Positions 7,524 through 16,677 are shown, counted from the first letter of the stretch. The stretch is DNA of 64,000 bases from Fusobacterium sp. IOR10 (GCF_010367435.1 NZ_WJWY01000004.1:32288-96287), one strand, 5' to 3'. Notes: generated from the sequence alone by a model not told the origin. Program-made: numbers and translations.

Positions 7524-9506
7524 TTAAACCTCCTCAAATTTTATAATAAATTTTGTGAATTTTCCCTCTTCACTTTCAACAAATATTTCTCCATTATTTT
7601 TTTCAACTAATTGTTTAGAAACAGCTAATCCTATACCTGTCCCATTAATTTTTGTTGTATAAAAAATATGAAAAATATTTTTTAATTCCTTTTCTTTTAA
7701 ACCAACACCATTATCAAAAAAGCTTAAACAAACTTTATCTCTCTCTCTATAAGCCTTTATATTTATGTTATAAACTTCTTCAACTTCAACTTTACTTTTC
7801 TTATCATTTATAGCATCTATAGCATTTAAAAGTATATTTATTATAACTTGTTTCAATTGATTTTTGTCTCCTTTAATTATTAAATTATCTCCAATGTTAG
7901 TTTCTAATTTAATATTAGATTTAAAAATTGTAGGTTTAACAAGTAAAACACAAGACTCCACTAAATTAAATATATTTATTTTTTCTATATTTATAGATCT
8001 CGGTTTAGAGTAATCAATTAAATTTTCTATTAGTTTACTTACCCTATCCACTTCCTTTGGCACTATTTCAACAAGTTCCTTCTTAAAAGTTTCATTGTCT
8101 TGCTTATAAGGAAGTATTTCAATATATGTTTTTATAGATGTTAGAGGATTTCTTATTTCATGAGCTATCCCTGCTATCATACTTGATATTGCAGCTTCTT
8201 TTTCCTTTTCAGCTGCCCTTTCTTTTAAAAGTTTTTCCTTTGTGGCATCCTCAATTGTTAGAAAAACCCCTATAACATTTTTTTTGTAATCCAATAACTG
8301 ATAAATCATGTATCTAAAATAATACTCTTCCCCATCAATAATCTTTAATAAATCATTTGTAAAATGATTTTCCACATTATTTATTATTTTATCTAATCTA
8401 TCATTTGTTACCATTTCTTTTATAATAGGTATGCTCTCTATGTTCTTTCCTATATAATCAAAGGATAGTTTAAACATTTCCAAGGTATTATTATTTAAAA
8501 AATTAACTTCCCCTTTTCTGTTTAAAATAATAATAGCTCTTGGACTATTTTCACAAATTATACTATTCAATTCTGTGGTATTTCTTATTTCTATAATTTT
8601 ATCTTCTAATTTTTTATTTGACTCTAATAATTCAGAAGTTTTATCTTTAACTTTATTTTTCAATTGAAAATTCCAAAAGAAAGAAATTAAAAATATTATA
8701 ATTAAAAAACATGCAAATAATGTAATTCTTGTCATCATTCTAGTTATTTTCTTTAATTTTTCTTTTTCAAAATTTTTAGTCCATTTATTATAAAGTCTTT
8801 CATATTCTCCGTTGATTTTAATACTTTTTAGTTCCTTATTTATTAGTTTAAGCATATTGTCTTCTAATAAAGAAACCCCTATATAGTAATTTATTGGGGC
8901 TGTATAACTATTTATAAGTTCATAATTTTCTTCTTCGTTATCAGAAACTAATAAATATTCTGCAACTTCTTTCACACCTATACTAAAATCTGCTCTATTC
9001 ATTTTTAATAATTGAAATAGAGACTCTTGATCTAAAGTCACATTAAAATTAATTTTCTTTAAATTTTTTAAATACTCATATTCAGATGAATCTTTTTCAA
9101 CAGCAACTACAAATGCTTCGTCTCCAAAATTATTTTTTATTCTAGTACTATTTTTTTTCAAAGTTACCATGCAAGTAGTTGATTGAAGAATATTATCTGA
9201 AAATTTCATTTTATTTCCCAACTGCTCTTTAAATCTAATTCCTAATATTAAATCTATATTTCCCTTATCTAATTCTTTTATAGAACGTTCTTTCCCCATA
9301 GATATATATTTAAATTTTATATTATTTCTTTCACCTATAATATTTAATAAATCTATATTAAGACCCTTATACTCACCATTTTCAATAAATTGAAAAGGAG
9401 GCATTTTAGGATCAATTGCAACCTTATACTCTTTTTTTATATTACTCCCTATTAAGCTCAAAGAATAAGTTATTAAAAAAAAGAATATTATTCCAACTTT
9501 TTTCAC
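7524..9506 (-). CDS. Sensor histidine kinase with periplasmic solute-binding domain
   Basis: A 660-residue protein. A signal peptide is followed by a type 3 solute-binding domain (about 28-250, including PPFQFIENGEYKGLNIDLL), a membrane helix near 257-278, a PAS domain, the H box GIAHEIRNPLTSIK and a HATPase domain with DNGVGLKEKEL and GTGIGLAVSK. The periplasmic domain resembles amino-acid receptors, so it probably senses an external amino acid and phosphorylates the adjacent NtrC-type regulator. Stop and start of the pair are adjacent. Ligand identity is inferred. Confidence 0.92.
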   Translation of the reverse strand: MKKVGIIFFFLITYSLSLIGSNIKKEYKVAIDPKMPPFQFIENGEYKGLNIDLLNIIGERNNIKFKYISMGKERSIKELDKGNIDLILGIRFKEQLGNKMKFSDNILQSTTCMVTLKKNSTRIKNNFGDEAFVVAVEKDSSEYEYLKNLKKINFNVTLDQESLFQLLKMNRADFSIGVKEVAEYLLVSDNEEENYELINSYTAPINYYIGVSLLEDNMLKLINKELKSIKINGEYERLYNKWTKNFEKEKLKKITRMMTRITLFACFLIIIFLISFFWNFQLKNKVKDKTSELLESNKKLEDKIIEIRNTTELNSIICENSPRAIIILNRKGEVNFLNNNTLEMFKLSFDYIGKNIESIPIIKEMVTNDRLDKIINNVENHFTNDLLKIIDGEEYYFRYMIYQLLDYKKNVIGVFLTIEDATKEKLLKERAAEKEKEAAISSMIAGIAHEIRNPLTSIKTYIEILPYKQDNETFKKELVEIVPKEVDRVSKLIENLIDYSKPRSINIEKINIFNLVESCVLLVKPTIFKSNIKLETNIGDNLIIKGDKNQLKQVIINILLNAIDAINDKKSKVEVEEVYNINIKAYRERDKVCLSFFDNGVGLKEKELKNIFHIFYTTKINGTGIGLAVSKQLVEKNNGEIFVESEEGKFTKFIIKFEEV

Positions 9507-9534
9507 AATACTGTCCTCCCTCTCATGAGTATAA

Positions 9535-10455
9535 CTATTTATTTCTAGTTAATAAATATTTTATAGCTTCCATTCCAGCAACTGTTCCATCACCAACAGC
9601 TGTTGTTACCTGTCTTGCTTTTTTACTAACAACATCCCCTGCTGCATAAATCCCTTCAACATTTGTTTTCATTGTATTATCTGTAATAATCAATCCATCC
9701 TCATCAAGTGTAGCAAATTCTCCTAAAAGTTCATTTGAATTTTTAGTTCCTAAGTAAAGAAAAGCATATTGAATTGAGTATTCTTTTTTTTCTCCATTTA
9801 CATTAACCTCAGCTGTTTCTAAAACTCCATTTCCTTTTAACTGAATAACTTGAGAATTTAAAATTATTTCAACTTTTTCATTTTCATTTAAAGTTTTAAA
9901 AAGTTCTTCATTACAGTTTAATTTTTCTCCATTTACAAATATATATATTTTCTCTGAATATTTAGTTAAGAATAAAGCTTCCTCTGCTATTTCTTCCCCT
10001 TGTCCAAATAAAGAAACTATTTTATTTCTTGTAAAGGCTCCATCACAAGTGGCACAGTAAGATACTCCTTTTCCTAAAAATTCTGATTCTCCCTTTAGTT
10101 TCTTTTCACTATTTTTACTCCACCCTGTTGCTACAACTATAGCTTTAGTTTTTATATTAATTTTATCTGTTTTAACTACCTTTGGATCATCATAAATATC
10201 TATCCCTAAGAATGTTGCATCTAAAAATTCAGTTCCAAATCTCTTAGCTTGATCCCTCATTTGAGTCTTTAATTCTTTACCTGTTATCCCATTTGGAAAA
10301 CCAGGATAATTATCAATTTGATGAGCCATTTGAAGACTTCCTATATCTTTTTTTTCTATAACTAAAACTGATAAATTAGATCTGCTTGCATAAATTGCTG
10401 AAGTTAATCCTGCAGGTCCACCACCTATCACAACTAAATCATATTTTTTTTCCAT
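9535..10455 (-). CDS. trxB: Thioredoxin reductase-like flavoprotein with altered NADPH site
   Basis: A 306-residue flavoprotein with FAD motif GGGPAG at 11-16, redox pair CATC at 134-137 and C-terminal GIYAAGDV. The usual NADPH motifs are missing: GxGxxA appears as GQGEEI (151-156), and the HRRxxxR segment is replaced by FVNGEKLN. That pattern is known for the ferredoxin-dependent clostridial type. The ATG at 10455 follows GGGAGAG; a longer frame to 10473 lacks a better site. It lies 20 bp below an MBL-fold gene and 28 bp above the sensor kinase. Confidence 0.85.
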   Translation of the reverse strand: MEKKYDLVVIGGGPAGLTSAIYASRSNLSVLVIEKKDIGSLQMAHQIDNYPGFPNGITGKELKTQMRDQAKRFGTEFLDATFLGIDIYDDPKVVKTDKINIKTKAIVVATGWSKNSEKKLKGESEFLGKGVSYCATCDGAFTRNKIVSLFGQGEEIAEEALFLTKYSEKIYIFVNGEKLNCNEELFKTLNENEKVEIILNSQVIQLKGNGVLETAEVNVNGEKKEYSIQYAFLYLGTKNSNELLGEFATLDEDGLIITDNTMKTNVEGIYAAGDVVSKKARQVTTAVGDGTVAGMEAIKYLLTRNK

Positions 10456-10475
10456 TATTCTCTCCCTGTACAAAT

Positions 10476-11105
10476 TTATTTTACTATTCCAATTGTTTTT
10501 AAATATATTTTTTCTTCACCTATAGTTGTTGGTTCAGTATGACCACTATAAACAATTGTATCCTTTGGTAGTTTGCAAAGTTTTCTTAAACTATTAAATA
10601 GCATTTCTCCACTACTGTCTGGAAAATCATATCTTCCAAAACTTCTTCTAAACATTGTATCACCTGATATTAGTATTTTAGCTCTCTCACAGAAGAAACT
10701 TTTAGAACCTCTTGTGTGACCTGGAGTATCTATAACTTTAAATTCTCCAATTATATCATCCTCTTCAACTTCAATAAAATCTTCTTTATATTCAAAATCT
10801 ATTCCAAAAATATAATTAGAATGATTTAATGTGGCGTCTCCTAAACATTTGCTGTCCTCTTGTCCTATAAATACTTTTGCCTTTGGATAAAGTTTTTTTA
10901 ATAAGTTTAACCCACAAATATGATCTGAATGTCCATGAGTTAATACAATATATTTAATGTCTAATTCATTGGTTTTAATAAATTCTTCTAAAGCTCCTGT
11001 TCTTTCCCCTTCACAATCAAAAATATAAGCAATTTTATTTTCATCCCAAACTAAATAAGTATTAGTTTGAAATCCTCCAGTTAAAAACGTCTTTATATTC
11101 ATCAT
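10476..11105 (-). CDS. MBL-fold metallo-hydrolase (glyoxalase II-like)
   Basis: About 209 residues with the zinc-binding motif THGHSDH, then DTPGHTRGS, SGDTMF and SGHTEPT, the ordered ligands of the glyoxalase II-like metallo-beta-lactamase superfamily. It should be a cytosolic thioester or related hydrolase; the substrate is unknown. The start is placed at ATG 11105, 9 bases after AGGAGG; ATG 11102 is equally possible. It heads a likely operon with the thioredoxin reductase gene. Confidence 0.85.
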   Translation of the reverse strand: MMNIKTFLTGGFQTNTYLVWDENKIAYIFDCEGERTGALEEFIKTNELDIKYIVLTHGHSDHICGLNLLKKLYPKAKVFIGQEDSKCLGDATLNHSNYIFGIDFEYKEDFIEVEEDDIIGEFKVIDTPGHTRGSKSFFCERAKILISGDTMFRRSFGRYDFPDSSGEMLFNSLRKLCKLPKDTIVYSGHTEPTTIGEEKIYLKTIGIVK

Positions 11106-11269
11106 AATCAAATTCCTCCTAAAATATTTTTATTATTATACACCTATAACCTATCATTTTTTAAGAAAAAAATAAAGTATTATTATTAGAATTTATATAA
11201 ATAATATGATAGAATTATTATTATACTAAAATTAAAAAATAATTATTTTATATACTTTAGGAGGAAAAA

Positions 11270-11728
11270 ATGAATATAGTTTTATATGAACCAGAAATAC
11301 CTTATAATACAGGTAATATTGGTCGTTCTTGTGTGCTAACAAATTCGACTTTACATCTTATCAAACCCCTTGGATTTTCTTTAGATGAAAAACAAGTAAG
11401 AAGAGCAGGACTTGACTATTGGCATTTGGTTAAAATAGTAGAATGGAATAACTGGGAAGAATTCTTAGAAGCTAATCCAGATGGAAATCTATTTTATGCA
11501 ACTACTAAATCTCACCAAAATTATTCTGATGTTAAATATAATGAAAATGATTTCATTATTTTTGGACCTGAATCTAGAGGTATACCAGAAGAAATATTAA
11601 AAAAGAATCCAGAAAGATGTATAACTATTCCTATGATTCCAATGGGACGTTCTTTAAATCTTTCAAATTCAGCAGCTATTATTTTATATGAAGCTCTAAG
11701 ACAAACTAATTTTAACTTTGGAGAATAG
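11270..11728 (+). CDS. trmL: tRNA (cytidine/uridine-2'-O-)-methyltransferase TrmL
   Basis: A 152-residue SPOUT-family enzyme. It has NTGNIGRSC near the N-terminus, RRAGLDYW, FGPESRGIP and the C-terminal knot IPMIPMGRSLNLSNSAAI, all typical of TrmL, which methylates the wobble ribose of some leucine tRNAs. Length matches the family. AGGAGG precedes the ATG, and the DHFR gene follows after 5 bp. Confidence 0.93.
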   Translation: MNIVLYEPEIPYNTGNIGRSCVLTNSTLHLIKPLGFSLDEKQVRRAGLDYWHLVKIVEWNNWEEFLEANPDGNLFYATTKSHQNYSDVKYNENDFIIFGPESRGIPEEILKKNPERCITIPMIPMGRSLNLSNSAAIILYEALRQTNFNFGE

Positions 11729-11733
11729 AACTT

Positions 11734-12198
11734 ATGGTAAATATTATTGTTGCTATGGACAACAATTTTTTAATTGGTTCAAAGGGTAAACTTCCATGGA
11801 ATATTCCAGAAGACTTAAAGTTATTTAAAAAATTAACAGAAAATAATATTGTTATAATGGGACGAAAAACCTTTGAAAGTATTGGCAAACCCCTTCCAAA
11901 TAGAATTAATATTGTAATTAGTAATACATTAAAAAATCATTGTGATGTGATAATATTTAATTCCTTAGAGGCTTCAATTTCCTTTGGAAAAAAATCAAAT
12001 AAAGAAATTTTTATTATTGGTGGAGCTGAAATTTATAAGGAAACTATAACTAAAAATCTTGCTGATAAACTTTGCATTTCTCACATAAAAAAAACATATT
12101 ACGGAGATACTTTTTTCCCAAATATTAATCTAGATAATTTAACAAAAATAAAAGAAATTAATTTTAATATGTTTGTATATAAAGAATACTTATTATAA
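11734..12198 (+). CDS. folA: Dihydrofolate reductase
   Basis: A 154-residue protein with the DHFR fold: IVAMDNNFLIGSKGKLPW at the N-terminus, MGRKTFESIGKPLPNR in the middle and FIIGGAEIY for cofactor binding. It reduces dihydrofolate to tetrahydrofolate. It is somewhat shorter than the E. coli enzyme and shows no disruption. Only 5 bp separate it from trmL, so the two are probably cotranscribed. Confidence 0.92.
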   Translation: MVNIIVAMDNNFLIGSKGKLPWNIPEDLKLFKKLTENNIVIMGRKTFESIGKPLPNRINIVISNTLKNHCDVIIFNSLEASISFGKKSNKEIFIIGGAEIYKETITKNLADKLCISHIKKTYYGDTFFPNINLDNLTKIKEINFNMFVYKEYLL

Positions 12199-12217
12199 CC
12201 TTTTGGTTAAAAAACAC

Positions 12218-12273
12218 TTGTAATTTAAAATAACATATGATAATATAACATGTGTTATTATTACACGTGTTAT
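12218..12273. promoter_or_regulatory. Promoter with tandem palindromic operators for the FadL-TetR pair
   Basis: Two imperfect palindromes follow one another: ATAACATGTGTTAT at 12245-12258 and ATTACACGTGTTAT at 12260-12273, with a degenerate third copy (ATAACATATGATAAT) just upstream. A weak promoter, TTGTAA at 12218 and GATAAT at 12239 (15-bp gap), overlaps them. The TetR-type regulator two genes on is the natural ligand. This is inference from arrangement. Confidence 0.65.
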
Positions 12274-12296
12274 TTTAATTTTAGGAGGTTATTAAT

Positions 12297-13574
12297 TTGA
12301 ATTTAAAAAAATTAGGGATTGTTTGTTCACTATTATCTACAACTATTTTGGGATCTTCAATTGATCATGTACAAAATTACACACCTGAATACAATGCAAA
12401 TCCCGCTCAACAAGGAGCTATAAATAAATCAGCCACGGTCTACTTCAATCCTGCAGGTATAATGAGGCTAGGAGAAGGCACGTATTTTACTGGGGGACTC
12501 CAAATTGCATTTGGAAAAGAAACTATGAAGTATGATAAAAAAACTGGAGACAAATCTAGCAACACTTATGATGCTGATTTGCTAGCTCCCATCCCTAATT
12601 TTGCAATATATAAAATACAAGAGGATAAAGCTTATTTCTTTACTTTTGGTCCTCAAGCTGGTGGGGGAAAGTTAGAATATAAAGATGGAGTCTCTGGAGT
12701 TAAAGTTTTAGAAGATACTGGTTATAAAGGAATGTCTGTTAAAGCTGGGGTCAACTCAGCAACTGGAGAAAATGTTTACGCCCAAGCTACTTTAGGTACT
12801 GCATGGAATGTTAATAGCAAACTATCCCTGTCCACTGCAGGTAAAGTTGTATATGGTTACAGAAAATTAAGTGCTGATTTAAAAGCAACATTAAATGATA
12901 GTATACCATTGGCTACATCTATTGATTCAGAAAGAACTGCTTGGGGAATTGGAGGACAATTTGGTCTTAACTATGCCCTTAATGAAACTTGGAATATTGG
13001 AGTAAGATATGACACTCCTATAAAAATGACATTTAAAACCAAAGCAACTAATAACAAAGATGTACATTTGAATCTAGGTTTTGATGCTTTTTTCCCTCAG
13101 TATGCTGATGGAGCAAGCTATAGAAGAGATTTACCAGGTATATTAGCTGTTGGTGCTTCACAAAAGATAAGTGAAAAATTCACAATTTTTTATGGTGGTA
13201 ATTATTATTTTAATGAATCTGCAAATATTGATAGAGATGTTCCAGATCATTCTTATGAATATAAAAATGGTTGGGAAATTTCTTTAGGAACTGAATACTG
13301 GATCAACGATAAAATAGCTATTCTTTCAGGAATTAACTATGCTCAAACTGGTGCTAAGTCAGAAAGCTATTCAGATGTTGAATTTGCATTAAATTCAATA
13401 TTAGTTGGAGGGGGAATAAAATATCTTCCTAGTGAAGATGTTGAAATTATCCTAGCCATTAGTCATTATTTTTACGATAGTAATTCCAATGACAAATATG
13501 GTAGTCTTGCTAATCCTTTAGTATATGAAAAAAATATTTCCTCAATTGGGGTATCATTCTCTAAAAAATTATAA
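12297..13574 (+). CDS. OmpP1/FadL-type outer-membrane transport protein
   Basis: A 425-residue protein with a signal peptide and the early signature of the family: ATVYFNPAGIMRL near residues 45-57, followed by alternating beta-strand sequence and a C-terminal strand ending in GVSFSKKL. Family members form 14-stranded barrels that pass long-chain fatty acids or other hydrophobic compounds. Translation begins at TTG 12297, nine bases after AGGAGG; no ATG is suitably placed. The TetR regulator follows in the same transcript. Fatty-acid substrate is inferred. Confidence 0.87.
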   Translation: MNLKKLGIVCSLLSTTILGSSIDHVQNYTPEYNANPAQQGAINKSATVYFNPAGIMRLGEGTYFTGGLQIAFGKETMKYDKKTGDKSSNTYDADLLAPIPNFAIYKIQEDKAYFFTFGPQAGGGKLEYKDGVSGVKVLEDTGYKGMSVKAGVNSATGENVYAQATLGTAWNVNSKLSLSTAGKVVYGYRKLSADLKATLNDSIPLATSIDSERTAWGIGGQFGLNYALNETWNIGVRYDTPIKMTFKTKATNNKDVHLNLGFDAFFPQYADGASYRRDLPGILAVGASQKISEKFTIFYGGNYYFNESANIDRDVPDHSYEYKNGWEISLGTEYWINDKIAILSGINYAQTGAKSESYSDVEFALNSILVGGGIKYLPSEDVEIILAISHYFYDSNSNDKYGSLANPLVYEKNISSIGVSFSKKL

Positions 13575-13619
13575 TATAAATATTAAATTCAATAAACTAA
13601 TAAACAAAGGAGCAATTTT

Positions 13620-14183
13620 ATGCCTAAAAAAGCAATTTTTAACAAAGAACAAATTTTTAATAAAGCATTTGAAATTTTTGAAAAGGAAGGTTTAAATGCT
13701 ATAACAGCTAGAAATTTAGGGAAAGCTTTAAAAGCATCCCCTGCACCTATTTATGCTCACTATGACTCTATAACAGATTTAAAAGTTGAGCTTATTGAAC
13801 ATGCTAGAAACAGATTTTTAGAATATCTAAAGAAACCTTTTTCTCATTTAATCTTTCTTAATATTGGAATGGGAATATGTGCCTTTGCTAGAGAAAACAA
13901 ATCTCTATTTTCATCTATTTTTTTAAGGGAACAATCCTTTGATGATTTAATTAGACAGTTTAGAGATACTACAAAAAATGAAATCAATAAGGATCCTAGA
14001 TTTAGCGAACTTCCTTCTGACTTTAAAGATGATTTACTTCTAGATTGTTGGACTTATGCCCATGGCCTTGCAACTTTAATTGCCACTGGATTTTTCGAAC
14101 CAACAGATAAAGAAATAAAAGAAAGGCTTTTAAAAGGGGCTGCAACTATGCTTTACAAAAGATTAGATGATTTCAAAAAATAA
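13620..14183 (+). CDS. TetR/AcrR-family transcriptional regulator
   Basis: A 187-residue protein with an N-terminal TetR helix-turn-helix (AFEIFEKEGLNAITARNLGKAL, then SPAPIYAHYDS, the recognition helix) and a helical ligand-binding C-terminal domain. It follows the FadL-like gene by 45 bp with its own GGAG site and ends at a strong terminator. It probably represses this operon through the palindromes at 12245-12273, with an acyl or hydrophobic ligand as inducer (inference). Confidence 0.88.
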   Translation: MPKKAIFNKEQIFNKAFEIFEKEGLNAITARNLGKALKASPAPIYAHYDSITDLKVELIEHARNRFLEYLKKPFSHLIFLNIGMGICAFARENKSLFSSIFLREQSFDDLIRQFRDTTKNEINKDPRFSELPSDFKDDLLLDCWTYAHGLATLIATGFFEPTDKEIKERLLKGAATMLYKRLDDFKK

Positions 14184-14203
14184 ATAAGTAATCTAAAAAC
14201 ATT

Positions 14204-14245
14204 ATAATGCATTTAAATTGAAAAATTTAAATGCATTATTTTTAT
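14204..14245 (+). terminator. Intrinsic terminator of the FadL-TetR operon
   Basis: Perfect 16-bp arms ATAATGCATTTAAATT and AATTTAAATGCATTAT enclose a GAAA loop and are followed by TTTTATG and further T-runs. Confidence 0.85.
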
Positions 14246-14345
14246 GTTTTTTTGTACTTTTTGTTTTTTTTTAAACTTATATCTTTAAAAAAACTCCTAA
14301 CAATGATATAATACAGGTGTAATTTTATAATATGGAGGTAATGAT

Positions 14346-15284
14346 TTGATAAATATAAATGGTTTAAAAATAAGTGTCCCTATAATTCAGGGAGGAATGG
14401 CAATTAAGTGTTCCATGGCAAAACTTGCTGCTGCTGTGGCAAATGAAGGTGGAATTGGTGTTATAGCTGGTACTGCCCTTTCAATAAAAGAATTAACTGA
14501 CGAAATCAAAGAAGCAAGAAGATTAATTACAAATAAAACAGGAGCTTTAGGGGTGAACATTATGTTCGCTGCTTCAAATTTTGCAGAACTTGCACAAGCT
14601 TGTATTAAAGAAAAAATAGATGTTATAATCTGTGGAGCTGGTTTTTCAAGGGATATATTTTCAATGGTTAAAGGAAGTGAAACTAAATTATTTCCTATAG
14701 TTTCTTCTTTAAAACTTGCTAAAATCTCTGAAAAATTAGGGGCCGATGCTATTGTTGTTGAAGGTGGTAATGCTGGTGGACATTTAGGAACTGATAAAGA
14801 TTCTTGGGATATTATGGAAGAAATAACTAAAACTGTAAAAATACCTGTATTTGGAGCTGGTGGAGTTATTACCCCTGAGGATGCTGAAAGAATGCTTGCC
14901 CTTGGAACTGTTGGAGTTCAAATGGGAAGTCGTTTTGTTGCTTCTTATGAATGTGATGTTTGTGATGATTTTAAACAAATGTATCTTAATTGTAAAGAGG
15001 GAGACGTTGTTAAAGTAATGAGTTCTGTTGGCTTCCCTGCAAATGCTATTATTAGCCCCTTTGCTAAAAAGGTTTTAAACGATACAACACCTGCCCCAAC
15101 ATCTTGTGACAATTGTTTAAAACATTGTAATAGAAAATTCTGTGTTAATAATCGATTAATTGATGCTCATAAAGGAGATATGGAAAATGGATTGTTTTTC
15201 GCTGGAAGAGATGCTTGGAAAATAAATGATGTTCTTTCAGTTAAAGAAATATTTGATAAATTTAAACCTGTTTTCAATAAATAA
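14346..15284 (+). CDS. Nitronate monooxygenase / YrpB-type FMN oxidoreductase
   Basis: A 312-residue TIM-barrel flavoprotein. It has VPIIQGGMAI at the N-terminus, GALGVNIMF, GGNAGGHLG, IPVFGAGGVITPEDA and GVQMGSRFVAS, which bind FMN in the nitronate monooxygenase and enoyl-ACP reductase II group. A C-terminal cysteine cluster (CDNCLKHCNRKFC) could bind metal. It probably oxidises nitronates; a FabK-like role is the alternative. Start is TTG 14346 after GGAGG, because the nearby ATG runs into TGA. A TATAAT box lies at 14307-14312. Confidence 0.85.
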   Translation: MININGLKISVPIIQGGMAIKCSMAKLAAAVANEGGIGVIAGTALSIKELTDEIKEARRLITNKTGALGVNIMFAASNFAELAQACIKEKIDVIICGAGFSRDIFSMVKGSETKLFPIVSSLKLAKISEKLGADAIVVEGGNAGGHLGTDKDSWDIMEEITKTVKIPVFGAGGVITPEDAERMLALGTVGVQMGSRFVASYECDVCDDFKQMYLNCKEGDVVKVMSSVGFPANAIISPFAKKVLNDTTPAPTSCDNCLKHCNRKFCVNNRLIDAHKGDMENGLFFAGRDAWKINDVLSVKEIFDKFKPVFNK

Positions 15285-15289
15285 AAAAT

Positions 15290-15321
15290 AAAAATTCCTT
15301 CATTATTTTGAAGGAATTTTT
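15290..15321. terminator. Bidirectional terminator between convergent genes
   Basis: Arms AAAAATTCCTTCA and TGAAGGAATTTTT around a 6-base loop serve both the flavoenzyme gene (plus) and the lipoprotein gene (minus). Confidence 0.87.
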
Positions 15322-15326
15322 GCTTT

Positions 15327-16352
15327 TTATATTAACTCTTTTAAATCTCTTATAATAATTTTATTAAATTCATTTCTCAGTATTTTCATTATTTCCTTTT
15401 CTTCATTTTTATAAATTCTTTTGTTTTTATATTTCTCCATAACCACATCATAATCTTTATAAATTTCAAAATATTTTGATTTTATAAAACTTCCCCCATT
15501 ATTATCAAACAATTTATATGTTCCTTTAATTACCAACTTTTTATGCTCTGTTATTATTTCCTTATCTATTTTTTTCTCAACTGTAGTATCTTTAGAATAT
15601 GTCCTACATTCTGAAAAAATCATATCCACAACATAATTATTTGTATTTATAGGGATAATACCCCTATATCCATTTAAATATACATATTTTTCTATTTCTC
15701 TGTTTTTATTTCTAGATGTAAAATCAATTAAAGATTCATTTATAATTTGATTCATATGGTTATAATGCCTAAAAGAACTGGTTAAGTAAACTTGTTTTGT
15801 AACTTGAAATTCCAGTGAAGAAATTATATTATAAACTCTATTGTTATTTATAAAACTATTTAGCCCTTTATAATAATTTATTTTTTCAATTTTTATTTTT
15901 CTAGGTAAATTTATTAAATTTTTACTATCATTAACAACATAATCTATAAATACTTTATTTATCTTAGCTCTAGAACTTATATAATCTTTAGAATTAAATT
16001 GAATGCTCTTTATTTTGTATTTTAGTTTAGAAGCTTCTTCATTTAATGTAATATAGGTTTTTAATCTTTCCATATCATAAACTGAATAGAACTTTTTCTT
16101 TAAAATATTATCTTTTTCTCTAGATATTTCAACTGCTTGTTTATTAAAATTTTCTATTCCAATTTGAGAATCAGGTATATATTTTAATCCACTTGCTAAT
16201 TTTTCTATTCCAGAAGAAGTTACTCCATTTAAATTATATAATTTCAAAGCACTTTCTATTCTTTTTTCTCCAACATAAGTTGTAAGAGATGTACAACCAC
16301 TGAAAACAGAAAATAAAATAATTGAAATTATTAATTTTTTTATTTTTCTCAT
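15327..16352 (-). CDS. Putative lipoprotein of unknown function
   Basis: A 341-residue protein with a lipoprotein signal: MRKIKK, a hydrophobic stretch, then the lipobox FSGC. The mature part is lysine- and tyrosine-rich with no recognised domain. It starts 24 bp after the stop of the SIMPL gene remnant, so before prophage insertion the two were almost certainly one operon and both products act at the envelope. I do not recognise the family. Confidence 0.75.
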   Translation of the reverse strand: MRKIKKLIISIILFSVFSGCTSLTTYVGEKRIESALKLYNLNGVTSSGIEKLASGLKYIPDSQIGIENFNKQAVEISREKDNILKKKFYSVYDMERLKTYITLNEEASKLKYKIKSIQFNSKDYISSRAKINKVFIDYVVNDSKNLINLPRKIKIEKINYYKGLNSFINNNRVYNIISSLEFQVTKQVYLTSSFRHYNHMNQIINESLIDFTSRNKNREIEKYVYLNGYRGIIPINTNNYVVDMIFSECRTYSKDTTVEKKIDKEIITEHKKLVIKGTYKLFDNNGGSFIKSKYFEIYKDYDVVMEKYKNKRIYKNEEKEIMKILRNEFNKIIIRDLKELI

Positions 16353-16376
16353 ATTTTTGTATCTCCCTTTTAAAAT

Positions 16377-16607
16377 TTAATCAACTAAATAATATTTTAC
16401 TGTACTTACAACTCTAACTCTTTTTATTTGAGGATTTCCTGAATCTCTTCCATATATAGAAAATTGTCCTTGAGTTGCTGATTTTATTTTACCAACTGAA
16501 CTATCAGAATCCTTTGCAAATTGTTCTGCAACTAATCTTGCATTTTTAGTAGCTTCTTCTATCATTTTAGGTTTCACTTCATTAAGACCTGTGAAAATAT
16601 ATTCTAT
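16377..16607 (-). pseudogene. 3' part of the SIMPL-domain (DUF541) gene cut off by the prophage
   Basis: Reading the minus strand from the att core, codons give IEYIFTGLNE and then the conserved SIMPL end: IEEATKNARLVAEQFAKDS, IKSATQGQFSI and VRVVSTVKYYL. Family members are periplasmic or envelope proteins of about 230-240 residues. The missing 5' part lies at 48463-48993 on the far side of the prophage. Joining both at ATTCTAT gives a continuous frame of 237 codons. An internal GTG at 16577 could in principle start a 66-residue fragment, but no promoter is evident. Confidence 0.9.
16601..16607. other. Left attachment core (attL)
   Basis: ATTCTAT here matches ATTCTAT at 48504-48510. The bases on either side differ, and the SIMPL reading frame is continuous when the segment between is removed. 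That makes this 7-bp repeat the probable strand-exchange core. Confidence 0.8.
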
Positions 16608-16633
16608 TGGAGTTGTTTATCCGTTCATTCTAA

Positions 16634-16677
16634 TTAAATGATTTTTATATATTTTAATATATCCATAAATCATTTAA
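16634..16677. repeat. 11-bp inverted repeat at the prophage left end
   Basis: TTAAATGATTT (16634-16644) and AAATCATTTAA (16667-16677) pair across 22 bases. With the next repeat it fills the roughly 500-bp gap between the att core and the first phage gene. Role unknown; integrase or Xis binding is plausible. Confidence 0.45.
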
